Shown here piece after piece: positions 24,984-35,300 of a stretch of DNA of 64,000 nt (position 1 is the first letter of the stretch; each line of letters opens with the position of its first letter). The DNA is from Inia geoffrensis (taxonomy: Eukaryota > Chordata > Mammalia > Artiodactyla > Iniidae): contig CM070901.1 of NCBI GenBank assembly GCA_036417435.1, positions 10,452,001 through 10,516,000 on the forward strand. Direction: 5' to 3'. A program made the translations under genes and the position numbers. Below the pieces are notes generated by a model that saw only the letters and a program-made list of their open reading frames with translations, made no database searches and was not told where the DNA came from.

Positions 24984-26865
24984 TGTTGTAGATGTCTACC
25001 CCCAGTGGGTAAGGTTGATTCTGTGGCTCGTGTAGGCTTCCTGGTTGAGGGGACTGGTTGCTGTGTTCTAGTGGGTGGAGTTGGATCTTGTCTTTCTGTT
25101 GGGCAGGGCCCTCCCTGTCAGGTGGTGTGTTTTGGGGTGTCTGTGAAGTTAGTATGATTTTAGGCAGCCTCTCTGCTGATGGGTGGGGTTGTGTTCCTGT
25201 CTTGCTAGTTGTTTGGCATGGGGCATCCAGCCCTGGAGCTTGCTGGTCGTTGAGTGGAGCTGCCTCTTAGTGTTGACATGGAGATCTCTGAGAGAGCCTC
25301 GCCAGTTGATATTGCATGGGGCCAGGAGGTCTCTGCTTGTCCACTGTCTTGAACTTGGGTTTCCCACCTCAGAGGCTCTGGCCTGACACCAGGCCGGAGC
25401 ACCAAGACCCTGTCAGCCACGTGGCTCAGAATAAAAGAGAGAAAATAAGAAAGAAGAAAAACAATGTAAAAAATAAAATAAAATATTAAATTAAAAGAAA
25501 ATTTAAATTATTAAAATAAAAATATAATAAAACAAGTCACCAATCCAATAAGCAAATCCACTAATGATAAGAAGCACTAAAAACTATACCAAGATAAACA
25601 TAAATATCAGAAATAAGTCAGTCGCAGAAAGCAAACCCCAAGTCTACAGTTGCCCCCAAAGTCCACCACCTCAATTTTGGGTTGATTAATTGTCTACTCA
25701 GATATTCCACAGATGCAGGGTACCTCAAGTTGATTGTCAAGATTTAATCCACTGCTTCTGAGGCTGCATAGAGAAATTTCCCTTTCTTGTCTTTGTTTGC
25801 ACAGCTCCTGGGGTTCAGCTTTCGTTTTGCCCCCCACCCCGCCTGCCCTCTGTAGGTTGCCCTCAGTGTTCTTTAACAGAACAGTGTTAAAGGAGCAGCT
25901 GATTAGGGGGCTCTGGCTCACTCAGACTGGGGGAAGCGAGGGGTACAGGATGCGGGGCGAGCCTGCCATGGCAGAGGCCAGTGTGACGTTGCACTAGCCT
26001 GAGGCACACCATATGTTCTCGCGGGGAAGTTGTCCCTGGATCACGGGACCCCGGCGGTGGCAGGCTGCACAGGCTCCGGGAGGGGATGTGTGGACAGTGA
26101 CCTGTGCTTGCACACAGGCTTCTTGGTCGCGGCAGCAACAGCCTTAGCATCTCATGCCCGTCTCTGGGCTCTGCGCTTTTAGCCACAGCTCGTGCCCATC
26201 TTGGAGCTCCTTTAAGCAGCGCTCTTAATCCCCTCTCCTCGCGTACCAGGAAACAAAGAGGGAAGAAAAAGTCTCTTGCCTCTTCGGCAGGTCCAGACTT
26301 TTCCCCGGACTCCCTCCCGGCTGTCCGTGGTGCACTAACCCCCTGCAGGCTGTGTTCCCGCTGCCAACCCCAGTCCTCTCCCTGCGCTCCGCCTGAAGCC
26401 AAGCCTCAGCTCCTAGCCCCGCCCGCCCCAGCGGGGGAGCAGACAAGCCTCTCGGGCTGGTGGGTGCCGGTGGGCACCGATCCTCTGTGCGGGAATCTCT
26501 CCGCTTTGCCCTCCGCACCCCTGTTGCTGTGCTCTCCTCCGCGGCTCCGAAGCTTTCCTCTTCCGCCACCCGCAGTCTCCGCCCGCGAAGGGGCTTCTAC
26601 TGTGTGGAAACCTTTCCTCCTTCACGGCTCTCTCCCACTGGTGCGGGTCCCGTCCCTATTCTTTTGTCTGTGTTTTTCCTTTGTTCTTTTGCCCTCCCCA
26701 GGTACGTGGGGAGTTTCTTGCCTTTTGGGAGGTCTGAGGTCTTTCGTCAGCATTCAGTCGGTGTTCTGTAGGAGTTGTTCCACGTGTAGATGTATTTCTG
26801 ATGTATTTGCGAGGAGGAAGGTGATCTTGATGTCGTACTCCTCTGCCATCTTGAAAGTCCCCCCC
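24984..26865 (-). promoter_or_regulatory. LINE-1 5' UTR / internal promoter region
   Basis: The sequence upstream of ORF1 serves as the L1 internal promoter. The distal 0.9 kb (about 25950-26865) is the most GC- and CpG-rich segment of the window. A strongly A/T-rich stretch (25435-25560) separates it from the ORF1-proximal part. Several open frames occur on both strands (for example a GTG-started antisense frame 26104-26895 and a sense frame 26402-25887), which is expected in GC-rich DNA. Known L1 5' UTRs drive sense and often antisense transcription. Whether this copy still does is not visible from sequence. Confidence 0.85.
26843..26853 (-). promoter_or_regulatory. YY1-type site at L1 5' end
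   Basis: The minus strand reads CAAGATGGCAG about 13 bases inside the L1 5' end. The same core at the same place in human L1 binds YY1 and fixes the transcription start. Its preservation supports a full-length 5' end. Confidence 0.8.
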
Positions 26866-26877
26866 CTTTCACTTTCT
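26866..26877. repeat. Target-site duplication of the full-length L1 (5' side)
   Basis: ctttcactttct, identical to 19628-19639. Confidence 0.85.
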
Positions 26878-27109
26878 AATAACATCTTCATGTAGCATAA
26901 GTAATGTGTCCTAACTTTTATAATTAAAAAAACCTTGTTTAAAATCTTATCTAGGCTAAATATGTTCATCTGCACTTTCTGCCCACTGCTAGGATCCTGT
27001 CTAAACAAACCTCCAGTCTTAGTTGGCTATTAGGTTTGTCTCTCCCTGGTCTCTTCACTTTATTTCCTACTTCAGAATACGACACAAAGAAGCCTGAGTC
27101 ATATATAAA

Positions 27110-27585
27110 ATGATATATGTCAGACTATTATACTCCTCTGCTTAGCGGAATCCAAATTTCACCAGAATGAAATCCTATGCTTTGATACAGACAGAGACCC
27201 AGTATGGTTTGATCTTTGGCTACTATGTTCACAACCACACTGTTCTTTCTTTAGTTCTTTGTTGTATAATTCTCTCTGCTTATATATCTCCCTCCAAATG
27301 GCTGGATCCTTCTCATCCTTTAGGTCTCAGTGGTAGTGTGACCTGTTCAGAAAGATTTTCCCTCATTAACCAAACTAAAGATGACTTTTTCCCAGTTGCT
27401 CTCAGTTCTTTTTCATTATAGCACTGATCATGATTTATTATATATTTGTGTTTTGTTTACTTTATTCCACAGAGGCATATATCATATATGGTTTGTTCCT
27501 TGGTGGGCATAGACAGTGAAGTGGTTGTGACAAATAATAGCTTCTCGATAAATATTTGTCCCATGAATAAATAAATACATTAATG
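27110..27585 (+). mobile_element. L2 LINE 3' end, plus strand
   Basis: L2 landmarks in order: tggatccttctcatccttta, then ggtctcag; aaagattttccctcatta; tagcactgatcatgatttat; and a cttctcgataaatatttgtc end with aataaataaat. The frame 27167-27421 is part of it and is not a gene. Confidence 0.8.
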
Positions 27586-27589
27586 AATA

Positions 27590-29144
27590 AAAATCAATAT
27601 GGTAAATAGAAAGATACAGTGCATTTTTATGAAGATATTTATATGTATTTGTTGATTCATGAGGGATTACATATTTTATTCTTCTATTTTCTTTCTAAAC
27701 AGCTGGAAATATCCATTTATTTCAAAAGTGAAAAGTAAAAATTAGATCATTTGGATTGTTAGGTTCACTAAAGAGTTATAATAAAAACAAGGCAAGTATC
27801 CTGCAGTGTTTGATTAGAAATGTGACATAGTTAATGGTGATCATTCTCTTCTATCCTTTCAAAGTTTATATTTAAATCCAATTGTTATAAAATGAAATAA
27901 GTGAATTGCAGCGGTATTTTAATGGGGAAGGTATAGGGTGTCTGTTAATTGGAATTTCAAAATGTGTAAACTTTTTCATTGGCTACTTAGAGCATTAGCT
28001 ATGCACAATATTACTTTCCTTTTGATCCATAAAATTTATCAGATTGCAAAATATGCATTACCAGAATGACCCAAAAATGTAGCTTTTTCTTATTCCTTGT
28101 GGTGTCACAGTGTGATGGGATGAAAAAGCACAATGATCCCTTTAGATCTATGATATATTTAATTGGCATATTTTAAAAATGAATTTTAGCAGATGTGACT
28201 GCAAGAACACATTTATGTTTTATGTACTGTTCTTCGTATCAAATCTTTAGGAAAAGCAGGGCAGTGAAAAGAAGTGCAAAGTGTTTCATCAGGGTAACTC
28301 TTTAAAGAGAATGTCCTAACATTATAACCAAATTAAATTAATCAGCACTGCTGGTTGCCTGCTTTTCAAAATCATATCCAGAGATAACTGGAAAATCTTG
28401 TGACCCTGTGCCAGCTATGTGTTAGCTAGCTCTTTTTTTGTGTCTTTTGTTATTCAGAAATCTTATGTAGATACTGCAGATTTTTAACTGCAAATTACGT
28501 GTTTCTAAACAGCACTGTAAGTACATGTTAGGACTAGTTTATCTCCGGAGAACCTGCTTTAGCTCCTGTATGCTATTAAAATAGAATAGGTTTAAACTTT
28601 TTGTTTAAGAGAGGTAGAATGATGTTCTAAAAGAAGTTGAAAAGAAATTGAGAAGAATCGTTTAACTGGTAGTTGCAAAAGAAGGACTGACAAATTTTAT
28701 GTCGTTTGGCCACCAGGGATCCCCTGAAGAATTATGGAATCACAGAGAAAGTTCATGTCTTTGGATCGTCCCTTTGTTTTGGAAATATGCCAAAATTGGC
28801 ACTAACACCACCCAGAGGCGACACTCTAGAATACATTCATAAGAATGTATTATTTTTGTCGGGTAGCTGACTGCTCCAGAATGAACATAGCATTTCAACT
28901 CCAACTTTCACTTAATCTGACCTCATGGAGAGTAATCAGTTTTATTATCCTCTGTTTCTGCATCAGATACATATAAGTTGAATTGTGTTTCCCTTGCATC
29001 TAAGATGGTGCTGTGTTTCCTTCTTTGGGAGAATTGAGAAGAGAGCCACACATATCCTCTTCCTCAGGGTTTAAAGCTTTTGCACAAATCTGGGTGAGAA
29101 ATTTGTAACTCTGTTACACAATGTGTATCAGGATTGAACCAGCA
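27590..29144. other. Repeat-poor non-coding block
   Basis: About 1.55 kb without recognised repeats or long frames, less skewed in composition than its surroundings. Candidate for conserved non-coding sequence, but conservation cannot be judged from a single sequence. Confidence 0.45.
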
Positions 29145-29274
29145 ACATGTCCATCACCAGAGGATGATAAGAAATTGGATTCTTAGACCCTAGTCCACAT
29201 GTACTAAGTCAGAATCTGGATTTTAATAAGATCAACAGGGGGTTTATGTGTATACACAATTTTGAGAAGCACTG
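29145..29274. mobile_element. MER5A-like hAT MITE fragment
   Basis: The stretch with agtcagaatctggattttaa and a terminus ttttgagaagcactg resembles the MER5A (hAT-Charlie) end. The other terminus is lost. Confidence 0.6.
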
Positions 29275-29459
29275 ATGTTTTCATTAATTTTTTTTCTTTA
29301 AAATTTTTTAATTAAAATTTTACCCCACAATTTAGATTTTGTGGAACAGCAATTACAAAGTGGTAGAGGAAGAATGTTTTTTCTCAGTTCCACAATATCT
29401 GATGACACCTCTGGAAAGACTTGATGCGGGGCAAAATCTTCTGAAGTTGTCTTTAATTA

Positions 29460-29942
29460 CAGGCACATCTCGTTTTATTGCACTTCGCTTTATTGCACTT
29501 CGCAGATGCTACATTTTTTACAAATTGAGATTTGTGGCAACCCTGCCTCAAGCGAGTCTCTTGGCCCCATTTTTTTCAACAGCATTTGTCCACTTTGTTT
29601 CTCTGTGTCACGTTTTGGTAATTCTCACAATATTTCAAACATTTTCGTTATGTTTATGGTTCTGTGATCAGTGATCTTTGCCGCTACTAATGTAAAAAAA
29701 TTGATTTGCTGAAGGCTCAGATGATGGTTAGCAGTTTTAGCAATGGAGTATTTTTATTTAAGGTATATACATTATTTTTTAAGACATAATCCTGTTGCAC
29801 ACTTAAAAGATTACAGTATAGCATAAGCGTAATTTTATGTGCACTGGGAAACCAAAAAATTTGTGACTCTTTACTTTATTGCAATATTCATTTTATTGAG
29901 GTGGTCTGGGACAGAACCCACAATATCTCTGAAGTCTGCCTG
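29460..29942 (+). mobile_element. Tigger1-derived DNA transposon (non-autonomous)
   Basis: It starts caggcacatctcgttttatt and ends gaagtctgcctg, which are inverted terminal repeats of the Tigger1 type, with the expected TA duplication outside (29458-29459, 29943-29944). The left part resembles the Tigger1 5' end and the right part its 3' end (gctgaaggctcagatgatgg). The transposase gene in between is absent, so this is an internally deleted copy that depended on transposase in trans. Confidence 0.88.
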
Positions 29943-29988
29943 TACATTTTTGGCAGTTGACCATAGACATCAGTTGGGAAACAGTTTT

Positions 29989-30131
29989 TTGTTTTTTTGT
30001 GGAGCAACAGGCTCCATGGCCCACGGGCCCAGCCGCTCCGTGGCATGTGTGATCCTCCCGGACCGGGGCACGAACCCGCGTCCCCTGCATCGGCAGGCGG
30101 ACTCCCAACCCCTGCACCACCAGGGAAGCCC
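29989..30131 (-). mobile_element. Short variant CHR SINE, minus strand
   Basis: Only about 143 bp. The tRNA-like head and B-box-like region are intact, but about 21 bp between ccatgg and agcctg are missing and the A-rich tail starts right after the ctcca(c) block, so the usual last 50 bp or so of the body are absent. A perfect 13-bp duplication gggaaacagtttt (29976-29988 and 30132-30144) shows it inserted in this short form. Confidence 0.9.
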
Positions 30132-30144
30132 GGGAAACAGTTTT

Positions 30145-30608
30145 ATTTTAAACTAACCATGCTCTAATTGCTTTATATTAAACGGTTTGTTCTTTAGCTG
30201 CTCTTTCTCATCTCAGATTTATCATTAGATTTTGTCTCTTCTCAGATTCTTCTCATTGAGAAGAGGCCAGATGTTTTTTTTCATTTTCTCTAAGGAAATA
30301 TTTTTAGATAGATCACTGAGTTCCTTAGATATATTTCCTGTTTTCCACATTACTACAAGTGACAGCTTTGCCAAACTCTCTTCTGATACATAACAAGAAA
30401 GATTCCAAGAGATATATTGGTCTTTGAGTGTATGAAGATTAATTACACATGAGATGGAAAGTTTGTGTTCCTCAATTCAGTACGAAGATAACAAGAGAAA
30501 GCATGGGCTTAAATTGTGATATAAACAACTTGTATATACAATTTCCTGGGCATGGGAAAAGTTAAACAATAGGAAGAATGATTTGGGGAAATGTTACCGT
30601 GGCTAAGA
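30145..30608. other. Non-coding sequence, no recognised feature
   Basis: Nothing is recognised. Short repeats of ttctcat / cttctcattgagaagagg near 30240-30265 are minor. Confidence 0.45.
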
Positions 30609-30930
30609 TGATTAATTTTATGTGTCAACTTGACTGAACCACAGGATGTCCAATTAGCTGGCTAAACATTATTTCCGGGTGTGTCTCTGAGTGTTACCTG
30701 GAAGAGATTAGTATTTGAATCAATGAAGCATCGTCCAGTCAATTGAATGCCCAAACAGACCAAAAAGGCAGAAGAAGGGAAAACTTGCCCTCTCTGCCTG
30801 ACTGCAGAGCTGGGACATCAGTCTTCTGCTCTAGGGCTGGGACTTATACTGTCAGCTACCCTGCTTCTCAGGCCTTTGGACTTGAACTGAGCCACATCCC
30901 TGGATTTCTAGAGTAAGATGGGCTCCTTAT
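30609..30930 (+). mobile_element. ERV-L LTR (MLT2-like), 5' part
   Basis: It begins tgattaattttatgtgtcaacttgac-like and continues with a gctggctaaacattatttcc section, a gaatgcccaaacagaccaaa section and gctgggacatcagtcttctg. This layout fits an MLT2-type LTR of endogenous retrovirus-L. The 3' part of the LTR is missing. There is no coding region. Confidence 0.7.
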
Positions 30931-31467
30931 GTTGACTCACTTAAGTAGCATTAGTGCTACAAAGCTTAAATGTTCTTCTGACAAACGACTTGTTTGGGTA
31001 GTATGAAGTAGAATTTGAAGATTAGAGGATATCACGAATTCATTTGTCATTCTACTTTAAGCTAGAGCTGAAAGCTAACTTAAGTCACAGAAGTTATTTT
31101 AAACTTCTTTATAACTTTCCTTAGATAGCAACATTTAAAAGCTGCTATCTAACTTAATTCAGAGTCTAATTGAAATTACACCTATGGCTTACTTTCACTA
31201 GAAACTGAGTAGCTATTCTATTTGTACTGTACTTTTGGAACCACCAGTGAGACAAAAAGAATTCTTTTTTAAGAGAGAAGTTTGCTCAGACTGAAACTTT
31301 CATATTTTTTTCTTATAATTCTGTATAAAAGAATTTAGATTGTGATAGCTCTGTAAATAACTAATATATATTTATAACCATCCTCTGACAGTCTATTTAA
31401 ATAACATTTTATTAAATAATAATGAATAACTTGGATATTTCTTAATCTTCCCTTAATAATATATTTC
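30931..31467. other. Non-coding sequence, no recognised feature
   Basis: Nothing is recognised before the L1 target duplication. Confidence 0.45.
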
Positions 31468-31488
31468 TACACATTGTAGAATCTTTTA

Positions 31489-32756
31489 TTTATTTATTTA
31501 TTTATTTATTTTAACATCTTTATTGGAGTATAATTGCTTTACAATGGTGTGTTAGTTTCTGCTTTATAACAAAGTGAATCAGTTATACATATACATATAC
31601 ATATGTTCCCATATCTCTTCCCTCTTGTGTCTCCCTCCCACCCACCCTTCCTATCCCACCCACCCTCCCTATCCCACCCCTCTAGGTGGTCACAAAGCAC
31701 CGAGCTGATCTCCCTGTGCTATGCGGCTGCTTCCCACTAGCTCTCTACCTTACGTTTGGTAGTGTATATATGTCCATGCCACTCTCTCACTTTGTCACAG
31801 CTCACCCTTCCCCCTCCCCATATCCTCAAGTCCGTTCTCTAGTAGGTCTGTGTCTTTATTCCTGTCTTACTCCTAGGTTCTTCATGACATTTTTTTTTCT
31901 TAAATTCCATATATATGTGTTAGCATACGGTATTTGTCTTTCTCTTTCTGACTTACTTCACTCTGTATGACAGACTCTAGGTCTATTCACCTCATTACAA
32001 ATAGCTCAATTTTGTTTCTTTTCATGGCTGAGTAATATTCCATTGTATATATGTGCCACATCTTCTTTTTTTTTTTTTTTTTTTAACATCTTTATTGGGT
32101 TAAAATTGCTCTACAATGGTGTGTCAGTTTCTACTTTATAACAAAGTGAATCAGTTATATATATACAGACGTTCACATATTTCTTCCCTCTTGCGTCTCC
32201 CTCCTTCCTTCTCTCCCTATCCCACCCCTCCAGGCAGTCACAAAGCACCGAGCTGATATCCCTGTGCCAAGCGGCTGCTTCCCATTAGCTATTTTCCTTA
32301 CGTTTGTTAGTATATGTATGTCCATGCCCCTCCCTCGCCCTCCCATAGCTCACCCCTCCCCCTCCCCATATCCTCAAGTCCGTTCATCCGATGATGGGCA
32401 CTTAGGTTGTTTCCATCTCTGGGCTATTGTAAATAGAGCTGCAATGAACATTTTGGTACATGACTCTTTTTGAATTATGATTTTCTCAGGATATATGCCC
32501 AGGAGTGGGATTGCTGGGTCATATGGTAGTTCTATTTGTAGTTTTTTAAGGAACCTCCGTACTGTTCTCCATAGTGGCTGAACCAATTCACATTCCCACC
32601 AGCAGTGCAAGAGGGTTCCCTGTTCTCCACACCCTCTCCAGCATTTATTGTTTCTAGATTTTTTGATGATGGCCATCCTGACTGGTGTGAGATGTTATCT
32701 CATTGTAGTTTTGATTTGCATTTCTCTAATGATCAATGATGGTGAGCATCCTTTCA
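31489..32756 (-). mobile_element. 5'-truncated LINE-1 with a nested L1 tail
   Basis: It begins (plus strand) with the tail (TTTA)n at about 31487-31514, then the 3' UTR to about 31900 and the ORF2 C-terminal region to 32756, including the zinc-knuckle-like [19 protein letters not shown] (about 32640-32580). A 21-bp target duplication with one mismatch flanks it (31468-31488 and 32757-32777, beginning tacacattgtagaa). The ORF2 frame is broken by a second L1 tail at 32069-32383. Confidence 0.93.
32069..32383 (-). mobile_element. LINE-1 3' UTR inserted in another LINE-1
   Basis: Poly-T, then aacatctttattgggttaaa and 3' UTR sequence to cctcaagtccgtt, placed inside the ORF2 of the outer L1 between catcttcttt and tcatccgatgatggg. 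The outer sequence is expected to read on through atccat, which is missing. There is no clear target duplication, only a small loss at the junction. Confidence 0.85.
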
Positions 32757-32777
32757 TACACATTGTAGAACCTTTTA

Positions 32778-32940
32778 AGCATAAACACAAAACACATCAA
32801 CATTTATTGCGAGGGGGTGCTTCTGATAATATAATTTTACTTAAATTAAGGTCTAGGCAAATGATGAGGAAATATGAATTACTTCATCATAATATATGAA
32901 AATTATCAGTTTTTAAGCATGGAAATATATGTATTTGAAA
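32778..32940. other. Short non-coding interval
   Basis: Nothing is recognised. Confidence 0.45.
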
Positions 32941-32952
32941 ATATACATATAC

Positions 32953-32989
<37 letters not shown>

Positions 32990-32995
32990 CATATG
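32941..32995. repeat. (TA)/(CATA)n microsatellite
   Basis: atatacatat units and uninterrupted ta runs of about 16-18 bases. Confidence 0.93.
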
Positions 32996-33760
32996 TGTTT
33001 TCCAGAAAGAGGGAAAGATCCACTTTTCAGGTGAAACTAAATGTGGGACTTACTGAAAATATAAAAAATTAAACTAGGTCTTTTTTAATGGACTAGTTTT
33101 GATGTAAATTTCATAGGACAAGAACTCTCCCTACTCTACCAGCTTCCTGTTACAGTCTCTAAGCCCACAGGCATCCACTGAATTCTCTCAGGAGAATTCT
33201 CTCACGAGAGTCACATTTCTAGCCCTCCTCAGAATACTATATGTGCCTTAATAATTTTGCACTTCTGTCATAACTCCATCAAAAGCCATAATTCCATTAG
33301 TGCTTCTGATTTCACCTAGACATTATGAAGCTGGAAGTACAACTCAGTTAATGTTTAAAGTGAATTCTCTCAAGTAGTTCATGCTGGTGGTAGCAGTGAG
33401 AAACACTTCATCTGGCTCTATTACCATGGAAGGAATTTTAAATAATCCATTTCCTTTCTAATTGCTCATTATCAGTACGTAAATTTTCTAAAAAAGTGTT
33501 TCATGTGTGCTCCTGACTGCTTGCCTACCAATGAAATGGATGGTTTCCCTCCTGTCCTTTCTAGGGCTTTTTGGTGGTATCTCTGCCACTCCTCATGCAT
33601 CATAGTGGGAAGCTTTGACATGCAATACATTTCCCATCTCTCCATTTGGTCTTCCAATGTGCAGATAAAGCCTCTAACTTTTCACATCTATTTGTGTTGT
33701 TTCCCATCGTGCAGATAAACAAAGGAGTGTTGTTTGATGCTCCTAATATGTTATAGCAAT
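32996..33760. other. Non-coding sequence with short minus-strand frame
   Basis: No repeat is recognised. A minus-strand frame at 33657-33472 (61 codons) reads charged, protein-like sequence, but it has no homolog I recognise and no splice context. gaattctctca recurs at about 33180, 33195 and 33363. Confidence 0.4.
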
Positions 33761-33771
33761 TTTAGATGTTA

Positions 33772-33987
33772 TTTTTTTTTTCAGGGACGCGGGCCTCTCA
33801 CTGCTGTGGCCTCTCCCGTTGGGGAGCACAGGCTCCAGACGCTCAGGCTTCGGAGGTACAGGCTCAGCAGCCATGGCTCACGGGCCCAGCCGCTCCGCGG
33901 CATTTGAGATCTTCACAGACCGGGGCACGAACCCATGTCCCCTGCATCGGCAGGTGGACTCTCAACCACTGCACCACCAGGGAAGCC
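33772..33987 (-). mobile_element. CHR SINE with internal repeat gain, minus strand
   Basis: Flanked by tttagatgtta (33761-33771) and tttagttgtta (33989-33999). Compared with the other copies it carries an extra unit of about 15 bp in the segment where others have two gcctg motifs; this one has three (sense strand). Confidence 0.92.
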
Positions 33988-33999
33988 CTTTAGTTGTTA

Positions 34000-34322
34000 A
34001 TTTTTAATATTACTGTCCTGTGGAGAGGTGTGAGAGATAGAAATTTAGCAGCCTTTATCTTCCTGTATATAAAATAATCCTTTTACTCTGTGATTGACCA
34101 ATTACTTCTGGCTCTCAACTGTTCATTTTACCTCTCTTTTCCTGTAGTGTACATTCTTTCCTGTTACAGATCTTCAGACATGGTAAAAACTGAGCCCTGG
34201 TAGATTGGTCCCAAACGTGCTCCAGACATGAGTGGGGATTATTTAAGGCTTATGTCAGCCCTCTGGAAACCTACTTTAATATGGTTAAATCTGGATAACT
34301 AACACATTATCTTTTTGAGGTT
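34000..34322. other. Non-coding sequence, no recognised feature
   Basis: Nothing is recognised. Confidence 0.45.
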
Positions 34323-34460
34323 AAGTTTTCTTTCTTTTTTTTTTTTTTCAATTAATTTATATTGGAGTATAGTTGCTGTGCAATGTTGTGTTAGTTTCTG
34401 CTGTACAGCGAAATGAATCAGTCGTATGTATACACATATCCACTCTTTTTTAGATTTCAT
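34323..34460 (-). mobile_element. LINE-1 3' tail fragment, minus strand
   Basis: A poly-T stretch, then tatattggagtatagttgct and ttagtttctgctgtacagcg, is the last 120 bases or so of a cetartiodactyl L1. It is severely 5'-truncated. Confidence 0.85.
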
Positions 34461-35300
34461 TCCTGATAAATTGTTTTCTAATATAAAATCTGCTTTCTTA
34501 TAAGAAATTTGTATTGAGAAATTGTTAATAAAGTATCTCTGTGTGGATAGTTTCCAAACTTGGGTGAACACCGGAAGGCCCCAGGAAGATTTTGCTGTAG
34601 ACTTACTAAATTTTACCCCCAAACAATTCTATTATCACAATAATAATAGTAATTATTATTATTATTATTACTCTTACTATTAGGAATAACAAGACATCAC
34701 ATGGGGCACAGGGACAGAAAGTACAGCCTGACCTCAGCAGTTGTTGAAAATACTTATTGGAAAGCGGTTAGAACAAAGGCAGAAGCCATTGCCATTTCCT
34801 TCTCTGATGCCACACAGTCTCTCATCTCTTCTGTATATTTGTATCATGCTTGTCCTTTTTCTGGTTGTTGACTTGCTCCCACATTCTGCCATCATAGATG
34901 CTGCAAGAGAGAGATCTCCCCAGGTTTTCATGTTCTAGTTCTCCAGGCATCTCGACCAACTTAGTCAACTGCTTTTAACCCTATACCCTGATTCTAAATA
35001 TTTTAAGGAGAAAAATTATATTGAGCTAGATTGTATCAGTTGTTCACCAACACAGCCATCAGAAACGGCTAGGAACAACTCCTTAGGCTATGTGTTATTT
35101 TTAGGACTATAATAAATATGTGTTACTATCAGAGTATAGGAATTTTTCTTTATGTTTTAAAAACTTTAATAGATCAGATAATATGATTCCACTCTCAGAT
35201 TTCATAATCATGTTTAGTTTGTTTTAATGAAATATTTCAATTATTTGCAACACTTTTTAATAATTTTTGCTAATGATCTATAGTAGATTGAAAATATTCA
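34461..35300. other. Non-coding sequence with (ATT)n
   Basis: A short imperfect (TAA)/(ATT) repeat lies at 34638-34672. The rest is unrecognised. Confidence 0.5.

Larger units (their letters stand above)
19640..26865 (-). mobile_element. Full-length LINE-1, minus strand
   Basis: A complete autonomous-type L1 of about 7.2 kb (about 7.0 kb without the SINE inside it). Reading the minus strand from 26865 it has a GC-rich 5' UTR of about 1.9 kb, ORF1 (24983-24009), ORF2 (24015-20238), and a 3' UTR with a short degraded A tail at 19640-19650. A 12-bp duplication flanks it (19628-19639 and 26866-26877). The 3'-end poly-A signal appears as AATTAA instead of AATAAA. Both ORFs are broken, so it cannot move on its own. 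The CHR SINE at 19998-20209 landed in its 3' UTR later. It is clearly younger than the other long L1 remnants in the window, but it is not a recent insertion given its stops and indels. Confidence 0.95.

Noticed and set aside
32941..32995. Replication or regulatory element from the TA-rich stretch
   Set aside because: It is a simple (TA)/(CATA) microsatellite with no added motif.
33472..33657. 61-codon minus-strand frame with protein-like composition
   Set aside because: No homolog recognised, no acceptor/donor context and no extension in the same frame.
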